A stretch of 9,237 nucleotides of DNA from Bryobacteraceae bacterium (GCA_014379815.1 JACMLA010000864.1:1-9237); one strand, 5' to 3'; positions 1 to 8,093 are shown, counted from the stretch's first letter. Program-made: numbers and translations. The notes: generated by a model from the letters alone, not told the origin.

Positions 1-914
1 CCGCGATCTGTCCCAAACATCATCAGCGCTGTCACCGCCGCCAGCTGGAACGTTCCCAGATTCCCGGGCGCGGCCGGCACCACTGCCGCCAAACGCAAAA
101 TCACAGTAACCACAAATGCCTGCGGAAGCGTTATCGGAATTCCATAACCCTGCGTCAGAGCATAGATCGGTACCACTTGCAAAAGAAGGTAGGGCAGACT
201 CGCAAGCGCGGAGTAATAGAGATACCGCGAGTGCCCAATCAGGTTGAGGTCCTCAAGCAGGATGTTCAACTTGCTCAGCAGGCGGTTCCCGGCAAACAGC
301 GACCTCGTCTTATCCTTGAAGAACATCGCTGCCCACAATAAGCCCGCCGCGATGAGCACGAAGATCGCAAGCACCTCCGCGCCGTAGATGTAGTTCGAGT
401 CAACCGGAGCGATCTGGGTCGCGACCAGGACACACAGAATCAGCCAGATTCCATCGAAGACGCGTTCGATCAGAGCCGAAGAGATCGCCACAGAAAGTGG
501 AAGGCCGCTCCAGCGCGCCATCAGATAACAGCGAATGATCTCGCCGGTCCTAAGTGGCAGAACCTCGTTCGCAAAAAGCCCGACGTAGATCGCCCGGATC
601 GAGCGCTTGTACGGTATCAGCGCCACCGGACGAAGTAGCAGGCTCCAGCGCCAGCCCTGCAGGACGTAGACGAGAATGTCCGCAAGCGCCGCAATCGCCA
701 CCCAGCCCCAGTTCATTTCCTTGATCTCTTCCAGCAGTTTCTCCGGCTCGAAATGCGGAAGAACCATCGCGAGACATGCGACCGAGACGGCCATCGCCAG
801 AACCAGCAATACTTTCTGGGCTGTTGTTGTTTTGCGCCGCGGTGCGGCGGTCCCGGTTGTTACAGAGGTATCCAACTCACCATGATAAAAGATGTCACCA
901 GCCTGATGTGTCAT
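1..914 (-). CDS. Flippase-like / LPG-synthase TM-type integral membrane protein (3' end off the window)
   Basis: The minus-strand frame is open from an ATG at 914 to the left edge: 304 codons with no stop. The family usually has about 320-340 residues, so only the C-terminus is missing. The protein has a short polar N-terminal tail (about residues 1-33), then hydrophobic segments near 35-52, 71-86, 157-168, 180-198, 234-252 and 266-280. Family-like signatures are visible: FANEVLPLRTGEIIR (114-128, with N116, E117, R122, G124, E125), an ER pair at 150-151, and VVPAAPGNLGTF (278-289). These match the UPF0104/YbhN/AglD type (PF03706), which includes the lysyl-phosphatidylglycerol synthase membrane domain and proteins thought to move lipids or lipid-linked sugars. 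No aminoacyl-transferase domain is seen, so a flippase-like role is more likely than MprF activity, but the substrate is unknown. The frame is closed upstream by a TAA. The start is uncertain because no good Shine-Dalgarno precedes it. The gene is divergent from pgk. Confidence 0.88.
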   Translation of the reverse strand, partial: MTHQAGDIFYHGELDTSVTTGTAAPRRKTTTAQKVLLVLAMAVSVACLAMVLPHFEPEKLLEEIKEMNWGWVAIAALADILVYVLQGWRWSLLLRPVALIPYKRSIRAIYVGLFANEVLPLRTGEIIRCYLMARWSGLPLSVAISSALIERVFDGIWLILCVLVATQIAPVDSNYIYGAEVLAIFVLIAAGLLWAAMFFKDKTRSLFAGNRLLSKLNILLEDLNLIGHSRYLYYSALASLPYLLLQVVPIYALTQGYGIPITLPQAFVVTVILRLAAVVPAAPGNLGTFQLAAVTALMMFGTDR

Positions 915-969
915 CTCATGGTTACAAAGCCGTTATCGTCTGATTTGCAACGAAAAATCGTCCTCGCGG

Positions 970-978
970 TGATACGAT
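970..978 (+). promoter_or_regulatory. Possible extended -10 promoter element for pgk
   Basis: The 79-bp divergent gap contains TGATACGAT, which fits an extended -10 (TGn followed by a 4/6 match to TATAAT). No good -35 lies at 16-18 bp; the nearest candidate, TTGCAA at 945-950, is too far away. If the element is used, transcription would start near 985, only about 9 nt before the pgk ATG, giving an almost leaderless mRNA. This is a weak motif-based guess. Confidence 0.25.
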
Positions 979-993
979 CAGAGTTTCAACTAC

Positions 994-2163
994 ATGGCGA
1001 AACTTTCGATCCGTGACCTGGACCTGCGTGACAAGCGCGTGTTCATCCGAGTAGACTTCAACGTGCCACTGGCAGCCGGTGGTCAGGAAATCACCAGCGA
1101 CAAACGAATCCGTGCCTCCATCCCCACTATCCAGTACGCTCTCGATCAGGGTGCGGCTGTCATTCTGGCCAGCCATCTGGGTCGCCCGAAAGGTAAGCCG
1201 AATGCCGAGATGAGCCTCAAGCCAGTTGGCGTCAAACTGCACGAACTTCTGGGACGGCCCGTTGCGATGGCCCCCGATTGCGTTGGCCCGGAAGTCGAAG
1301 CAATGAAGCCGCAACCAGGAGAGGTTCTCCTGCTTGAGAATCTCCGGTTCCACAGTCAGGAAGAAGCCAACGATCCGGAGTTTTCCCGAACGCTGGCGGC
1401 GCTCTGCGATTTGTACGTGAACGACGCGTTCGGTTCCGCGCATCGAGCTCACGCCTCTACCGTCGGGATGATCGAATTCGTCCCTACAGCAGCCGCCGGG
1501 TTGTTGATGGAGAAGGAACTGGACTATCTGGGCAAAGCCATCTCCGATCCGGATCGGCCCTGCGTCGCCCTACTTGGCGGAGCCAAGGTATCGGACAAGA
1601 TCGAAGTCATCCAGAACATGCTCAAGGTCGTCGACAAGCTTCTGATCGGTGGTGCGATGGCCTACACTTTCATGAAAGCTAAGGGCGAGGAGACAGGCAC
1701 ATCTCTGGTCGAGAACGACAAAGTCGAACTCGCTAAAGAACTGCTTGGGTCCACTGGGCAGAAGCTGATGCTCCCCTCCGATCACGCAATCTCCCCCGAA
1801 TTCAAAGGCGGCGGTGAGCCAGTCTACAGCGCAACCATACCGGCTGGGCAGATGGCTCTCGATATCGGACCCGAGACGGTCGACGAGTACAGCGCAATCA
1901 TCACGGCCTCGAAAACCGTAATCTGGAACGGTCCGATGGGTGTCTTTGAGCAGCCTCCCTTCGACCGCGGTACCGTCGCTCTCGCCAAAGCTGTCGCGGC
2001 TTCCGGAGCCACCTCAATCGTCGGTGGTGGCGACTCGGAAAAAGCCATCAAATCCGCCGGCGTCTCGAACCAGATCACTCACGTATCCACCGGCGGAGGG
2101 GCATCCCTCGAGTTTCTGTCCGGCATCGAATTGCCAGGTGTCGCAGCGCTAACGGATAAATAG
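994..2163 (+). CDS. pgk: Phosphoglycerate kinase
   Basis: A complete 389-residue protein, close to the usual bacterial length of about 390-400. It catalyses the reversible transfer of phosphate from 1,3-bisphosphoglycerate to ADP in glycolysis, in the cytosol. The N-domain substrate-binding motifs are present: RVDFNVPL (19-26, with R19, D21, N23), ASHLGRPKG (59-67), LLENLRFH and [15 protein letters not shown]. The C-domain nucleotide-binding motifs are also intact: [18 protein letters not shown] (311-319), GGGDS (344-348) and STGGGASLE (365-373). No key residue appears to be missing. The ATG at 994 gives the canonical N-terminus; upstream there is only a weak GAG and no strong Shine-Dalgarno. 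The next gene starts with the codon after the pgk stop, so translation may be coupled. No gapA gene, a frequent pgk neighbour, is visible in this window. Confidence 0.98.
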   Translation: MAKLSIRDLDLRDKRVFIRVDFNVPLAAGGQEITSDKRIRASIPTIQYALDQGAAVILASHLGRPKGKPNAEMSLKPVGVKLHELLGRPVAMAPDCVGPEVEAMKPQPGEVLLLENLRFHSQEEANDPEFSRTLAALCDLYVNDAFGSAHRAHASTVGMIEFVPTAAAGLLMEKELDYLGKAISDPDRPCVALLGGAKVSDKIEVIQNMLKVVDKLLIGGAMAYTFMKAKGEETGTSLVENDKVELAKELLGSTGQKLMLPSDHAISPEFKGGGEPVYSATIPAGQMALDIGPETVDEYSAIITASKTVIWNGPMGVFEQPPFDRGTVALAKAVAASGATSIVGGGDSEKAIKSAGVSNQITHVSTGGGASLEFLSGIELPGVAALTDK

Positions 2164-4056
2164 TTGCGTTCCGTTTTTCTGGTTTCCCGCCGCATCGCCG
2201 AAACCATGTGGTGGCTCGGGCCACTCCTGATCTGTCTCGCAATCTACTGGTACGGTCTAAAAGTCTGGTTCCAGATGGACGACTTCGCGTGGCTGAACCT
2301 GGCAACGCGGATTCACGACGGCCAGTCTTTCCTCGATGCCATGTTCCGTCCTCTGGCCCAGGGAACCATCAGGCCTCTCAGCGAGCGCCTCTTCTTCTTC
2401 ATCGGATTCCAGATTGCCGGCATGGAGTCGGCACCTGTGTTGCGAGCCGTTGTCTTCGCGACGCAGTGCGCCAACCTTGTGCTGCTAGCCCTGCTCACCC
2501 GCAAGCTGACCGGTTCCCGTATCGCCGGTTTTGCCGCGCCGGCCCTCTGGATCTGCAACAGCAATCTCTACGTCCCAATGGCCTGGACCGCTTCCTACAA
2601 CCAGATTCTCTGTTCTTTCTTTTTGCTTCTTGCTCTGCTCTTCTGGATCCGGTTTATCGAAACCCGTAAGTGGCTCTGGTACTGGCTGCAGCTTCTCGTC
2701 TTCATCATTGGATTTGGAGCTCTGGAACTAAACGTCGTTTACCCCGCCATCGCCGCCCTCTACGCGTTCTGTTTTGCGAGGCAGCACCTCATCCACACAG
2801 TTCCGCTGTTTGCGATTTCGGCGGCCTATACCTTTGTGCACCGGGCCTTCGCTCCTGTCCAGAGCACCGAGATCTATCGTATGTATTTCGATGGAAGTCT
2901 CGCAGCTTCCCTCCTGACTTACCTGCGCTGGACGTTTGGAGTCGAACGTTACGCCACCTTCAAAGGCTGGCTCGTGTGGCCACATCAGGCCATCGAACTA
3001 CTCGTCGGACTTTCGCTGCTGGTCTTCGTGATCGTGATGCTGCGTCGGCGGCAGTGGCTGGCGCTGTTTGCCACCGGGTGGTTCTTCATCGTGCTCGCTC
3101 CGGTTCTGCCCCTGCGCAATCACGTAACGGATTACTACCTGACGATCCCCGTTATAGGCTTGGCGATTCTCGGCGGGTGGGCCCTCAGCAAGGCATACCA
3201 GCGGGGGCCAGTCTGGTTTACCGCCGCGCTCCTGCTCGCGTTGATCTACATGGTTCCCTCCGCGGCAATGGCTCGCGGCATGACGATCCAGTACTACATG
3301 ACATCCAGTAAAGTTCGGACTTTCGTCCGCAGCGTCGCCCGCGCACATCAACTGCATCCAAAACAGACCATTGTGGTTCGTCACGTTGGGGACGATATGT
3401 TCTGGGCCGCCTGGTGGGATAACCCATTCCAGATCTTCGGCAGAAAGAAGATTTTCGTGGCAGCCGATGACGAAGCGCACATCGTCCCATTCGCGGAAAT
3501 AGGATCGCTCTCGCGACACTTCCTTTCTGAGCAGGAAACGCTGGCTGGAATGAGAACTCGCGAACTGGTCGTGTACGAACTGCTGCCCGAGGGTCGCCTC
3601 CGCAACGTGTCCGAGGTCTACCGGGAAACGCTGGCGCGCGACGAGCATCTCTCCATACCGAAGTACATCGGTTTCGGTCCCAAAGAAAGCGAAGTCTTTT
3701 TGCGCGAAGGCTGGTGGGAGCCGGAGGGTAACTTCCGCTGGACGAGCGGAAGATCTACCTTCGTGATTCGTGGTCACCAGACCGCAAAAGGACAACTCGT
3801 CATCGCCGGGTCCTGCCCTCCTCAGCACATGGCCAAAGGACCACTCCAGCTAACTGTCTCGGTTGACAATCAAAAGCTGCCGGTTTCAAAGATTACATCC
3901 GGCTCGTTGAGTTTCGAGTTTCGCTATCCCATGCCCGCGTCGGCTTTGGGTCGCCCCTCCGTGCTCGTGTCGCTGGAAGTTGACAGGACACTGGAAATCC
4001 CAGGCGACAAACGCCTGCTGGGCCTCATCATTGCAAGCGCGGAAGTAGTCCACTAA
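2164..4056 (+). CDS. Polytopic membrane protein, GT-C glycosyltransferase-like, with C-terminal soluble domain
   Basis: A 630-residue protein read from a TTG that immediately follows the pgk TAG. An in-frame ATG at 2206 (residue 15) is the alternative start and still precedes the first membrane helix. Residues about 16-375 contain roughly nine to eleven hydrophobic segments. The first is followed by FQMDDFAW with an Asp pair at 39-40. An acidic pair in the first extracytoplasmic loop is a hallmark of GT-C enzymes that use polyprenyl-phosphate sugars (PMT/ArnT-like). The region after about residue 385 is soluble. It ends in a beta-rich module beginning [15 protein letters not shown], which I read as a possible sugar-binding-type sandwich. 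I do not recognise a specific orthologue, so donor and acceptor are unknown. It could instead be a membrane protein without transferase activity. The position behind pgk suggests cotranscription rather than shared chemistry. Confidence 0.8.
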   Translation: MRSVFLVSRRIAETMWWLGPLLICLAIYWYGLKVWFQMDDFAWLNLATRIHDGQSFLDAMFRPLAQGTIRPLSERLFFFIGFQIAGMESAPVLRAVVFATQCANLVLLALLTRKLTGSRIAGFAAPALWICNSNLYVPMAWTASYNQILCSFFLLLALLFWIRFIETRKWLWYWLQLLVFIIGFGALELNVVYPAIAALYAFCFARQHLIHTVPLFAISAAYTFVHRAFAPVQSTEIYRMYFDGSLAASLLTYLRWTFGVERYATFKGWLVWPHQAIELLVGLSLLVFVIVMLRRRQWLALFATGWFFIVLAPVLPLRNHVTDYYLTIPVIGLAILGGWALSKAYQRGPVWFTAALLLALIYMVPSAAMARGMTIQYYMTSSKVRTFVRSVARAHQLHPKQTIVVRHVGDDMFWAAWWDNPFQIFGRKKIFVAADDEAHIVPFAEIGSLSRHFLSEQETLAGMRTRELVVYELLPEGRLRNVSEVYRETLARDEHLSIPKYIGFGPKESEVFLREGWWEPEGNFRWTSGRSTFVIRGHQTAKGQLVIAGSCPPQHMAKGPLQLTVSVDNQKLPVSKITSGSLSFEFRYPMPASALGRPSVLVSLEVDRTLEIPGDKRLLGLIIASAEVVH

Positions 4057-4100
4057 ATCCGGCACCTCACAGTAAGCTCGCAAATACTTCGGTCGGGCGT

Positions 4101-4122
4101 AGTCCAAACCGCAGTCCAAACC
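4101..4122 (+). repeat. Short direct duplication upstream of the GH15 gene
   Basis: The 10-mer AGTCCAAACC occurs at 4101-4110 and again at 4113-4122, separated by 2 bp, so it reads as a 12-bp tandem duplication. It ends 4 bp before the GH15 ATG and occupies the place where a Shine-Dalgarno would lie; neither copy resembles one. It may be a chance duplication or may influence initiation. Confidence 0.5.
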
Positions 4123-4126
4123 ACAG

Positions 4127-5950
4127 ATGGCTTACAAGCAGATTGGCTCCTATGGCGTTATCGGCGACATGCATTCGGTGGCGCTCGTCGGAACAGATGG
4201 ATCGATTGACTGGCTCTGCCTGCCGCGCTTCGATTCGCCCAGCGTCTTCGGTCGCATCCTCGATGACCAGAAAGGCGGCTTCTTTCAGCTCAAGCCTGTC
4301 TGGGATTGCCATCAGAAGCAGATGTATCTGGCCGATACGAACGTTCTGTTGACGCGTTTCCTCAGTCCGAAAGGGCTGGCTGAGGTAACCGACTTCATGC
4401 CAATCCGTCCCGCTTCCGGCGGTCTCACTGAGCAGCGGGGTCACCAGTTGGTTCGTATCGCACGCGCCATTCGCGAACCTGTTACCTTCCGGCTGGAGTG
4501 CCGCCCGGCTTTCGACTACGCTCGCGCAACCCACACAATCCGGCGCGAGGAAGGCGGCGTCATCTTCGAGAGTCAGAACAGCAGCTTCGGATTGCTATGT
4601 CCCGCCGACTTCCGGATCGAAGATAACGGGGTCGTTGCCGAATTCACGCTGCAGCCCAACGAAAGCATGACTATTGCTCTGCGCCACGATGAAAATCAGT
4701 GCGATTGCAACTTGCTGGAGGCTCCACTCGACGGAGAGCAGTTGCAGGCAGAGACCGTTAGATTCTGGCGGGGATGGATGGCCAGGTGCCGGTATCGGGG
4801 CAGGTGGCGTGAGATGGTCAACCGATCCGCGCTCGTGCTCAAGTTGCTCACCTATCAGCCAAGCGGCGCCATCGTAGCCGCCGCGACAACCAGCCTTCCT
4901 GAATCCATTGGCAGCGTACGAAACTGGGATTACCGTTTCACCTGGGTCCGCGATGCGGCATTCTCGGTCTACGCTTTGATGCGTCTGGGGTACACCGAAG
5001 AGGCTGCGGCCTTTGAGCACTTCATGCATCAGCGAACGCTGGAGGGCGGTTCCGAGTTCGGCCCCCTGTATGTGATGTACGGAATCGATGGCCGTCACAA
5101 TCTGGAAGAATACACACTCGATCATCTCGACGGTTACATGGGATCGAAGCCGGTGAGGATCGGGAATGGAGCGTCAACCCACCTGCAACTCGACGTCTAT
5201 GGCGAGTTGATGGATTCGATTTACCTGCACGATAAGTACGGCACGCAGGTCTCGTGGGACGTCTGGCAGCAGATCGAAAGGATGCTCGACTGGCTTGCAG
5301 ATGCGTGGAACCAGCCCGACCGGAGCATCTGGGAAGTGCGCGGTGGCATGCAGCACTTCACGTACTCAAAACTACAGTGCTGGGTTGCTTTCGACCGGGG
5401 TATTCGCTTAGCAGCCAAGCGGTCCCTGCCAACTTCCGGGAAACGGTGGGCCGAGGAACGCGACAACATCTACCGCTCCATCATGGACCACAGCTGGAAC
5501 GAAGAAAAAAAGGCATTCACGCAGTTCGACGGATCCGATGCCGTGGACGCGAGCACGCTTCTCATGCCTCTAATGCTGTTCATCGGCCCGAAAGACCCCC
5601 GGATGCTTTCCACTCTCGAGCTAATAGAAAAGGATCTCACCGCCGACGCACTGGTCTACCGCTACAAAATCGGCTCAGCGGCAGAAGACGGGTTACCAGG
5701 AGAAGAAGGCACATTCAGCATCTGTTCCTTCTGGCTAGTGGAAGCTCTAACCCGAGCTGGCAAGACGGAGCAAGCGCAGCTAATCTTCGAAAAGATGCTG
5801 ACCTACGCGAATCATCTAGGTCTGTACTCCGAGCAAATAAGCTCAGCCGGCGATCCTCTAGGCAACTTCCCCCAGGCCTTCACGCACCTGGGCCTGATCA
5901 GCGCAGCCTTCAATCTGAATCGCGCGCTAGGAGGCGATGCCAGCGACTAG
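4127..5950 (+). CDS. Glycoside hydrolase family 15 protein (glucoamylase/trehalase type)
   Basis: A complete 607-residue enzyme of the bacterial GH15 class, which releases glucose from alpha-glucans or, in some members, trehalose by an inverting mechanism. The N-terminal beta-domain opens with the typical IGSYGVIGDMHSVALVG and DGSIDWLCLPRFDSPSVF. The (alpha/alpha)6 catalytic domain follows, with NWDYRFTWVRDA (266-277), then IWEVRGG carrying the probable catalytic acid E403, then GLPGEEGTF with E526/E527, one of which should be the catalytic base. It ends with SEQISSAGDPLGNFPQAF and HLGLI. No signal peptide is visible, so it is probably cytosolic, acting on stored or imported glucan or trehalose. 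Sequence alone does not separate glucoamylase from trehalase. The start is the ATG at 4127, which gives the family N-terminus; there is no clear Shine-Dalgarno. It lies 70 bp after the GT-C-like gene on the same strand, with no evident terminator between them. Confidence 0.95.
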   Translation: MAYKQIGSYGVIGDMHSVALVGTDGSIDWLCLPRFDSPSVFGRILDDQKGGFFQLKPVWDCHQKQMYLADTNVLLTRFLSPKGLAEVTDFMPIRPASGGLTEQRGHQLVRIARAIREPVTFRLECRPAFDYARATHTIRREEGGVIFESQNSSFGLLCPADFRIEDNGVVAEFTLQPNESMTIALRHDENQCDCNLLEAPLDGEQLQAETVRFWRGWMARCRYRGRWREMVNRSALVLKLLTYQPSGAIVAAATTSLPESIGSVRNWDYRFTWVRDAAFSVYALMRLGYTEEAAAFEHFMHQRTLEGGSEFGPLYVMYGIDGRHNLEEYTLDHLDGYMGSKPVRIGNGASTHLQLDVYGELMDSIYLHDKYGTQVSWDVWQQIERMLDWLADAWNQPDRSIWEVRGGMQHFTYSKLQCWVAFDRGIRLAAKRSLPTSGKRWAEERDNIYRSIMDHSWNEEKKAFTQFDGSDAVDASTLLMPLMLFIGPKDPRMLSTLELIEKDLTADALVYRYKIGSAAEDGLPGEEGTFSICSFWLVEALTRAGKTEQAQLIFEKMLTYANHLGLYSEQISSAGDPLGNFPQAFTHLGLISAAFNLNRALGGDASD

Positions 5951-5961
5951 CGGTGTCGATT

Positions 5962-6088
5962 AGAGATCAGCTAAAAAGCAGAGATCAACCAAAAAGGGGC
6001 AGAGAATCACTTCAAGGCAGAGAATCACCTAAAGCAGAGATCAGCTAAAAAGCAGAGATCAGCAAAAAGTGGAAATCACTCAGAAGGC
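5962..6088. repeat. Degenerate tandem repeat, about 18-bp unit, about 7 copies
   Basis: Units begin at 5962, 5980, 6001, 6019, 6036, 6054 and 6073, with lengths of 18, 21, 18, 17, 18, 19 and 16 bp. The consensus is close to AGAGATCAGCTAAAAAGC. The units at 5962-5979 and 6036-6053 are identical over 18 bp; the others differ by substitutions and small indels such as AGAGAATCAC. The array starts 11 bp after the GH15 stop and runs into the palindrome at 6093. Units abut without spacers, so this is not a CRISPR array. It is probably noncoding; its function is unknown. Confidence 0.85.
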
Positions 6089-6092
6089 AATC

Positions 6093-6142
6093 AGAGGTGG
6101 GGCAGGCGTCCACGCCTGCGGTGGGTCTCCAGACCCACCTCT
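6093..6142. repeat. Compact multi-hairpin palindrome (REP-like), between convergent genes
   Basis: A 9-bp outer pair, AGAGGTGGG (6093-6101) with CCCACCTCT (6134-6142), encloses a perfect hairpin GCAGGCGT/ACGCCTGC (6102-6119, 2-nt centre CC). A second perfect hairpin, GGTGGGTCT/AGACCCACC (6120-6139, also centred on CC), competes with the outer stem, so two alternative folds are possible. It lies 10 bp beyond the SDR stop codon and follows the tandem repeat after GH15. No T-run follows on either strand, so it is not a classic intrinsic terminator, although it could still stall polymerase or protect 3' ends. The compact GC-rich design suggests a dispersed REP-type element; copy number cannot be judged from one window. 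Confidence 0.75.
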
Positions 6143-6152
6143 AGCGCGCTAC

Positions 6153-6839
6153 CTACAAAGTAAGTCCGCCATCAATAGTGAGCACTTGCCCGGTAATGTA
6201 GCTATCCGGCTCCATCAGAAAACGCACGGCACGCGCCACATCTTCTGCGCGGCCAAAGCGCGGGATCGAGCCATCCTCCAGATACTTATCGTATTTTCCC
6301 GAAGCAATACTAGCCTCCGCCATGCCAGCCTGATTCACTCCAGGGCAGATGACGTTGACACGGATATTTGCCGCTCCCCGACACTCTTTCGCAAGGATGC
6401 GTCCCGCGTGCAACAGAGCTGCCTTCTGAGCGGCATATGCCGTCGAACCCGCAAACAGCGCAGCAGCCTGCATGGTGGATATCAGAACGATTGCCCCCGG
6501 CACCCCGAGCGACTTCATGCGCTCCGCAGCTTCCCTCGCAAGCAGCACCGGAGCCAGAAAATTAATCTCATGCGAGCGCCGGTATACAGCCTCGTCCGAT
6601 CCACGCGCGGGTTCACCGGTGAAAATGGCGAGCCCGTACAACTCCGACACCGCGTCCAGCAGCCGTACCCGGTCCGAGGCTTGCAGTAAGTCTGCCTGGA
6701 CAGCCTCGCCAGCCCCAACCGCACCCGCTCGCGCCGAGTTGGCTTTATAGCTGAAAACAACGCGAAAGTCCTTGGACAGAACTCGCACGGCCTCCGAGCC
6801 AAGTCCGCCCGAACCACCCGCAACAATCACCTCACGCAT
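6153..6839 (-). CDS. Short-chain dehydrogenase/reductase (SDR), FabG-like
   Basis: A 228-residue protein, slightly short for a classical SDR (about 245-250). The Rossmann cofactor loop is VAGGSGGLG (6-14), an unusual form of TGxxxGxG. D50 in the QADL strand fits the adenine-contact Asp. The central NNAG motif is replaced by FTGE (73-76). N93, S121 or T122, Y135 and K139 (YAAQK) make up the catalytic set; by spacing to Tyr, T122 aligns slightly better than S121 with the usual Ser. The C-terminus RFGRAEDVARAVRFLM plus ITGQVLTIDGGLTL is typical of classical SDRs. The substrate is unknown. The frame continues upstream to 6884, but the ATG at 6839 gives the standard beta-strand start, with AAGGA about 11 nt upstream. 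It overlaps the end of the O-antigen ligase gene by 8 nt, implying translational coupling. The product could act on a sugar or an acyl carrier substrate. Confidence 0.9.
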   Translation of the reverse strand: MREVIVAGGSGGLGSEAVRVLSKDFRVVFSYKANSARAGAVGAGEAVQADLLQASDRVRLLDAVSELYGLAIFTGEPARGSDEAVYRRSHEINFLAPVLLAREAAERMKSLGVPGAIVLISTMQAAALFAGSTAYAAQKAALLHAGRILAKECRGAANIRVNVICPGVNQAGMAEASIASGKYDKYLEDGSIPRFGRAEDVARAVRFLMEPDSYITGQVLTIDGGLTL

Positions 6840-8052
6840 GCGCTGCTTCGTCCTTCCGGAGCAGCACGTAACCCGACGCAACAATCACAAGGAACAGAGT
6901 CAATATCTCGGAATCCCCAAGGTTATGCTCGAACAATCCCTCGACCAGCAAACCGATAATCGCAGCGACAGACCCATGAAGGGCGGCTCGCCGAAATGCG
7001 TCGTCGACAACAATCTTCCGGGCTCCGATGACGAAATCGCGGATTACCCGCACGATTAGCCAGAGAAAGACCAGCAGTACCGGGATTCCCCGTTCCGCCG
7101 CGTACTGCAGGTATAGGTTATGCAGATGCCCGTAAAAACCGGAAGGTAAAGGTCGCGTAACATCCGAAGGCAGGTAACGCGCAAACTGGCGTCCAGGCAT
7201 CTCCGGGCCAAGTCCAAACCAGGGATGCGCGCGGACCATCTCCACGCCCGTGCGAGCCGTAATGCGGCGGTGCTCATTAGAGTCACTCGTTCCATGAGGC
7301 TTGTAGAGCGAAGTCACACGTTCCTGCAATGAAGCCGGTGCAATAAACCAAATGACAGCAAGCAGCGGTGGCACCAGCAACAGAAGACCCGGCCTCCACG
7401 CGGCGATGAGATAGCAGACTCCGGCAATCGTTCCAAGCCAGACGCTACGGGTCCACGCAACACCGATGGAAGCACCGATAATGCAAAGAGCTCCCAGCCA
7501 AAGGAAGCGTCTGGTACGGAACGCGCCGAAGATCAGGAGACTAGTAAGCATAAGTCCCACAATCATCTGTTCCGCACTAAACGTCATCCAGTGACTCATA
7601 AAGCCTGTCACTCTGCTGCCGACATAGGCTAGATAAAAATCCTGCCGTGCAGCAACGGTGTCTGACCACTTCCGCGAGAACTGCACAAAAGCCCAGCCCG
7701 CGCTGCCGGTAGCCAGCAACACCCACCCGAAGTAAATTGTTCTAACCTGTTCCGCGGAACGGATCGCCGTGTACAGGACCGGAAGCATAGCAAAAACATA
7801 AAACTTCTTAACCTGAGGAAGACCCACGCGAGGCTCCTCCGAAAGCGCCACAGCCAGCAAGGTCCCACCGAGAAACAAAATTAAGGGAAGGGCAACCGGT
7901 GGCATAGCAGCTTTCTGCCACTGAAGAAGCAAAAGCAAAATAGCGACTCCAAGCAAAATCTGGGAAACCGCATTCGAAAACAGGGGCGCAACAGCAGCGG
8001 CCATGACCACAAAAGGCAAAAGATGTGTCACGCCCCGCGAAAGATTTACCAA
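6832..8052 (-). CDS. O-antigen ligase/polymerase family (WaaL/Wzy_C-type) membrane protein
   Basis: A 406-residue polytopic inner-membrane protein with roughly 10-12 hydrophobic segments. The Wzy_C-type signatures are present: TRSVWLG (201-207, with the conserved Arg202), then a large periplasmic loop with VRAHPWFGLGPE (273-284), then HLHNLYLQYAAERGIP (309-324, with H309, H311 and N312). The segment EHNLGD (375-380) follows. Members of this family (PF04932) join lipid-linked polysaccharide to lipid A core (WaaL), polymerise O-units, or transfer glycans to proteins; which of these applies cannot be decided here. The start is uncertain: TTG at 8052 gives the full frame, GTG at 8031 is an alternative, and an in-frame TGA lies a few codons upstream. 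A GGAGG lies about 22 nt before the TTG, too far to decide. It is followed by the SDR gene with an 8-nt overlap. Confidence 0.9.
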   Translation of the reverse strand: MVNLSRGVTHLLPFVVMAAAVAPLFSNAVSQILLGVAILLLLLQWQKAAMPPVALPLILFLGGTLLAVALSEEPRVGLPQVKKFYVFAMLPVLYTAIRSAEQVRTIYFGWVLLATGSAGWAFVQFSRKWSDTVAARQDFYLAYVGSRVTGFMSHWMTFSAEQMIVGLMLTSLLIFGAFRTRRFLWLGALCIIGASIGVAWTRSVWLGTIAGVCYLIAAWRPGLLLLVPPLLAVIWFIAPASLQERVTSLYKPHGTSDSNEHRRITARTGVEMVRAHPWFGLGPEMPGRQFARYLPSDVTRPLPSGFYGHLHNLYLQYAAERGIPVLLVFLWLIVRVIRDFVIGARKIVVDDAFRRAALHGSVAAIIGLLVEGLFEHNLGDSEILTLFLVIVASGYVLLRKDEAAHA

Positions 8053-8093
8053 GCCCCCCAGTGTACCGAATCAGCCTCCAACGGGCTCTGGCG

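Noticed and set aside
922..1452. 176-codon minus-strand open frame
   Set aside because: It is antisense to the highly conserved pgk coding region; its translation matches no family I recognise.
2998..3828. 276-codon minus-strand open frame
   Set aside because: It lies wholly antisense to the GT-C-like gene, with low-complexity His/Glu/Pro-rich translation and no family features; a shadow of the real frame.
5254..6048. 264-codon plus-strand open frame running into the tandem repeat
   Set aside because: It overlaps the catalytic half of GH15 in another frame and is Arg/Ser/His-rich; a shadow.
5962..6088. CRISPR array
   Set aside because: Units of 16-21 bp abut with no unique spacers, and no cas genes are present; this is a degenerate tandem repeat.
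6093..6142. Intrinsic transcription terminator
   Set aside because: The stems are strong, but no T-run follows on either strand, so only a non-canonical role could be claimed.
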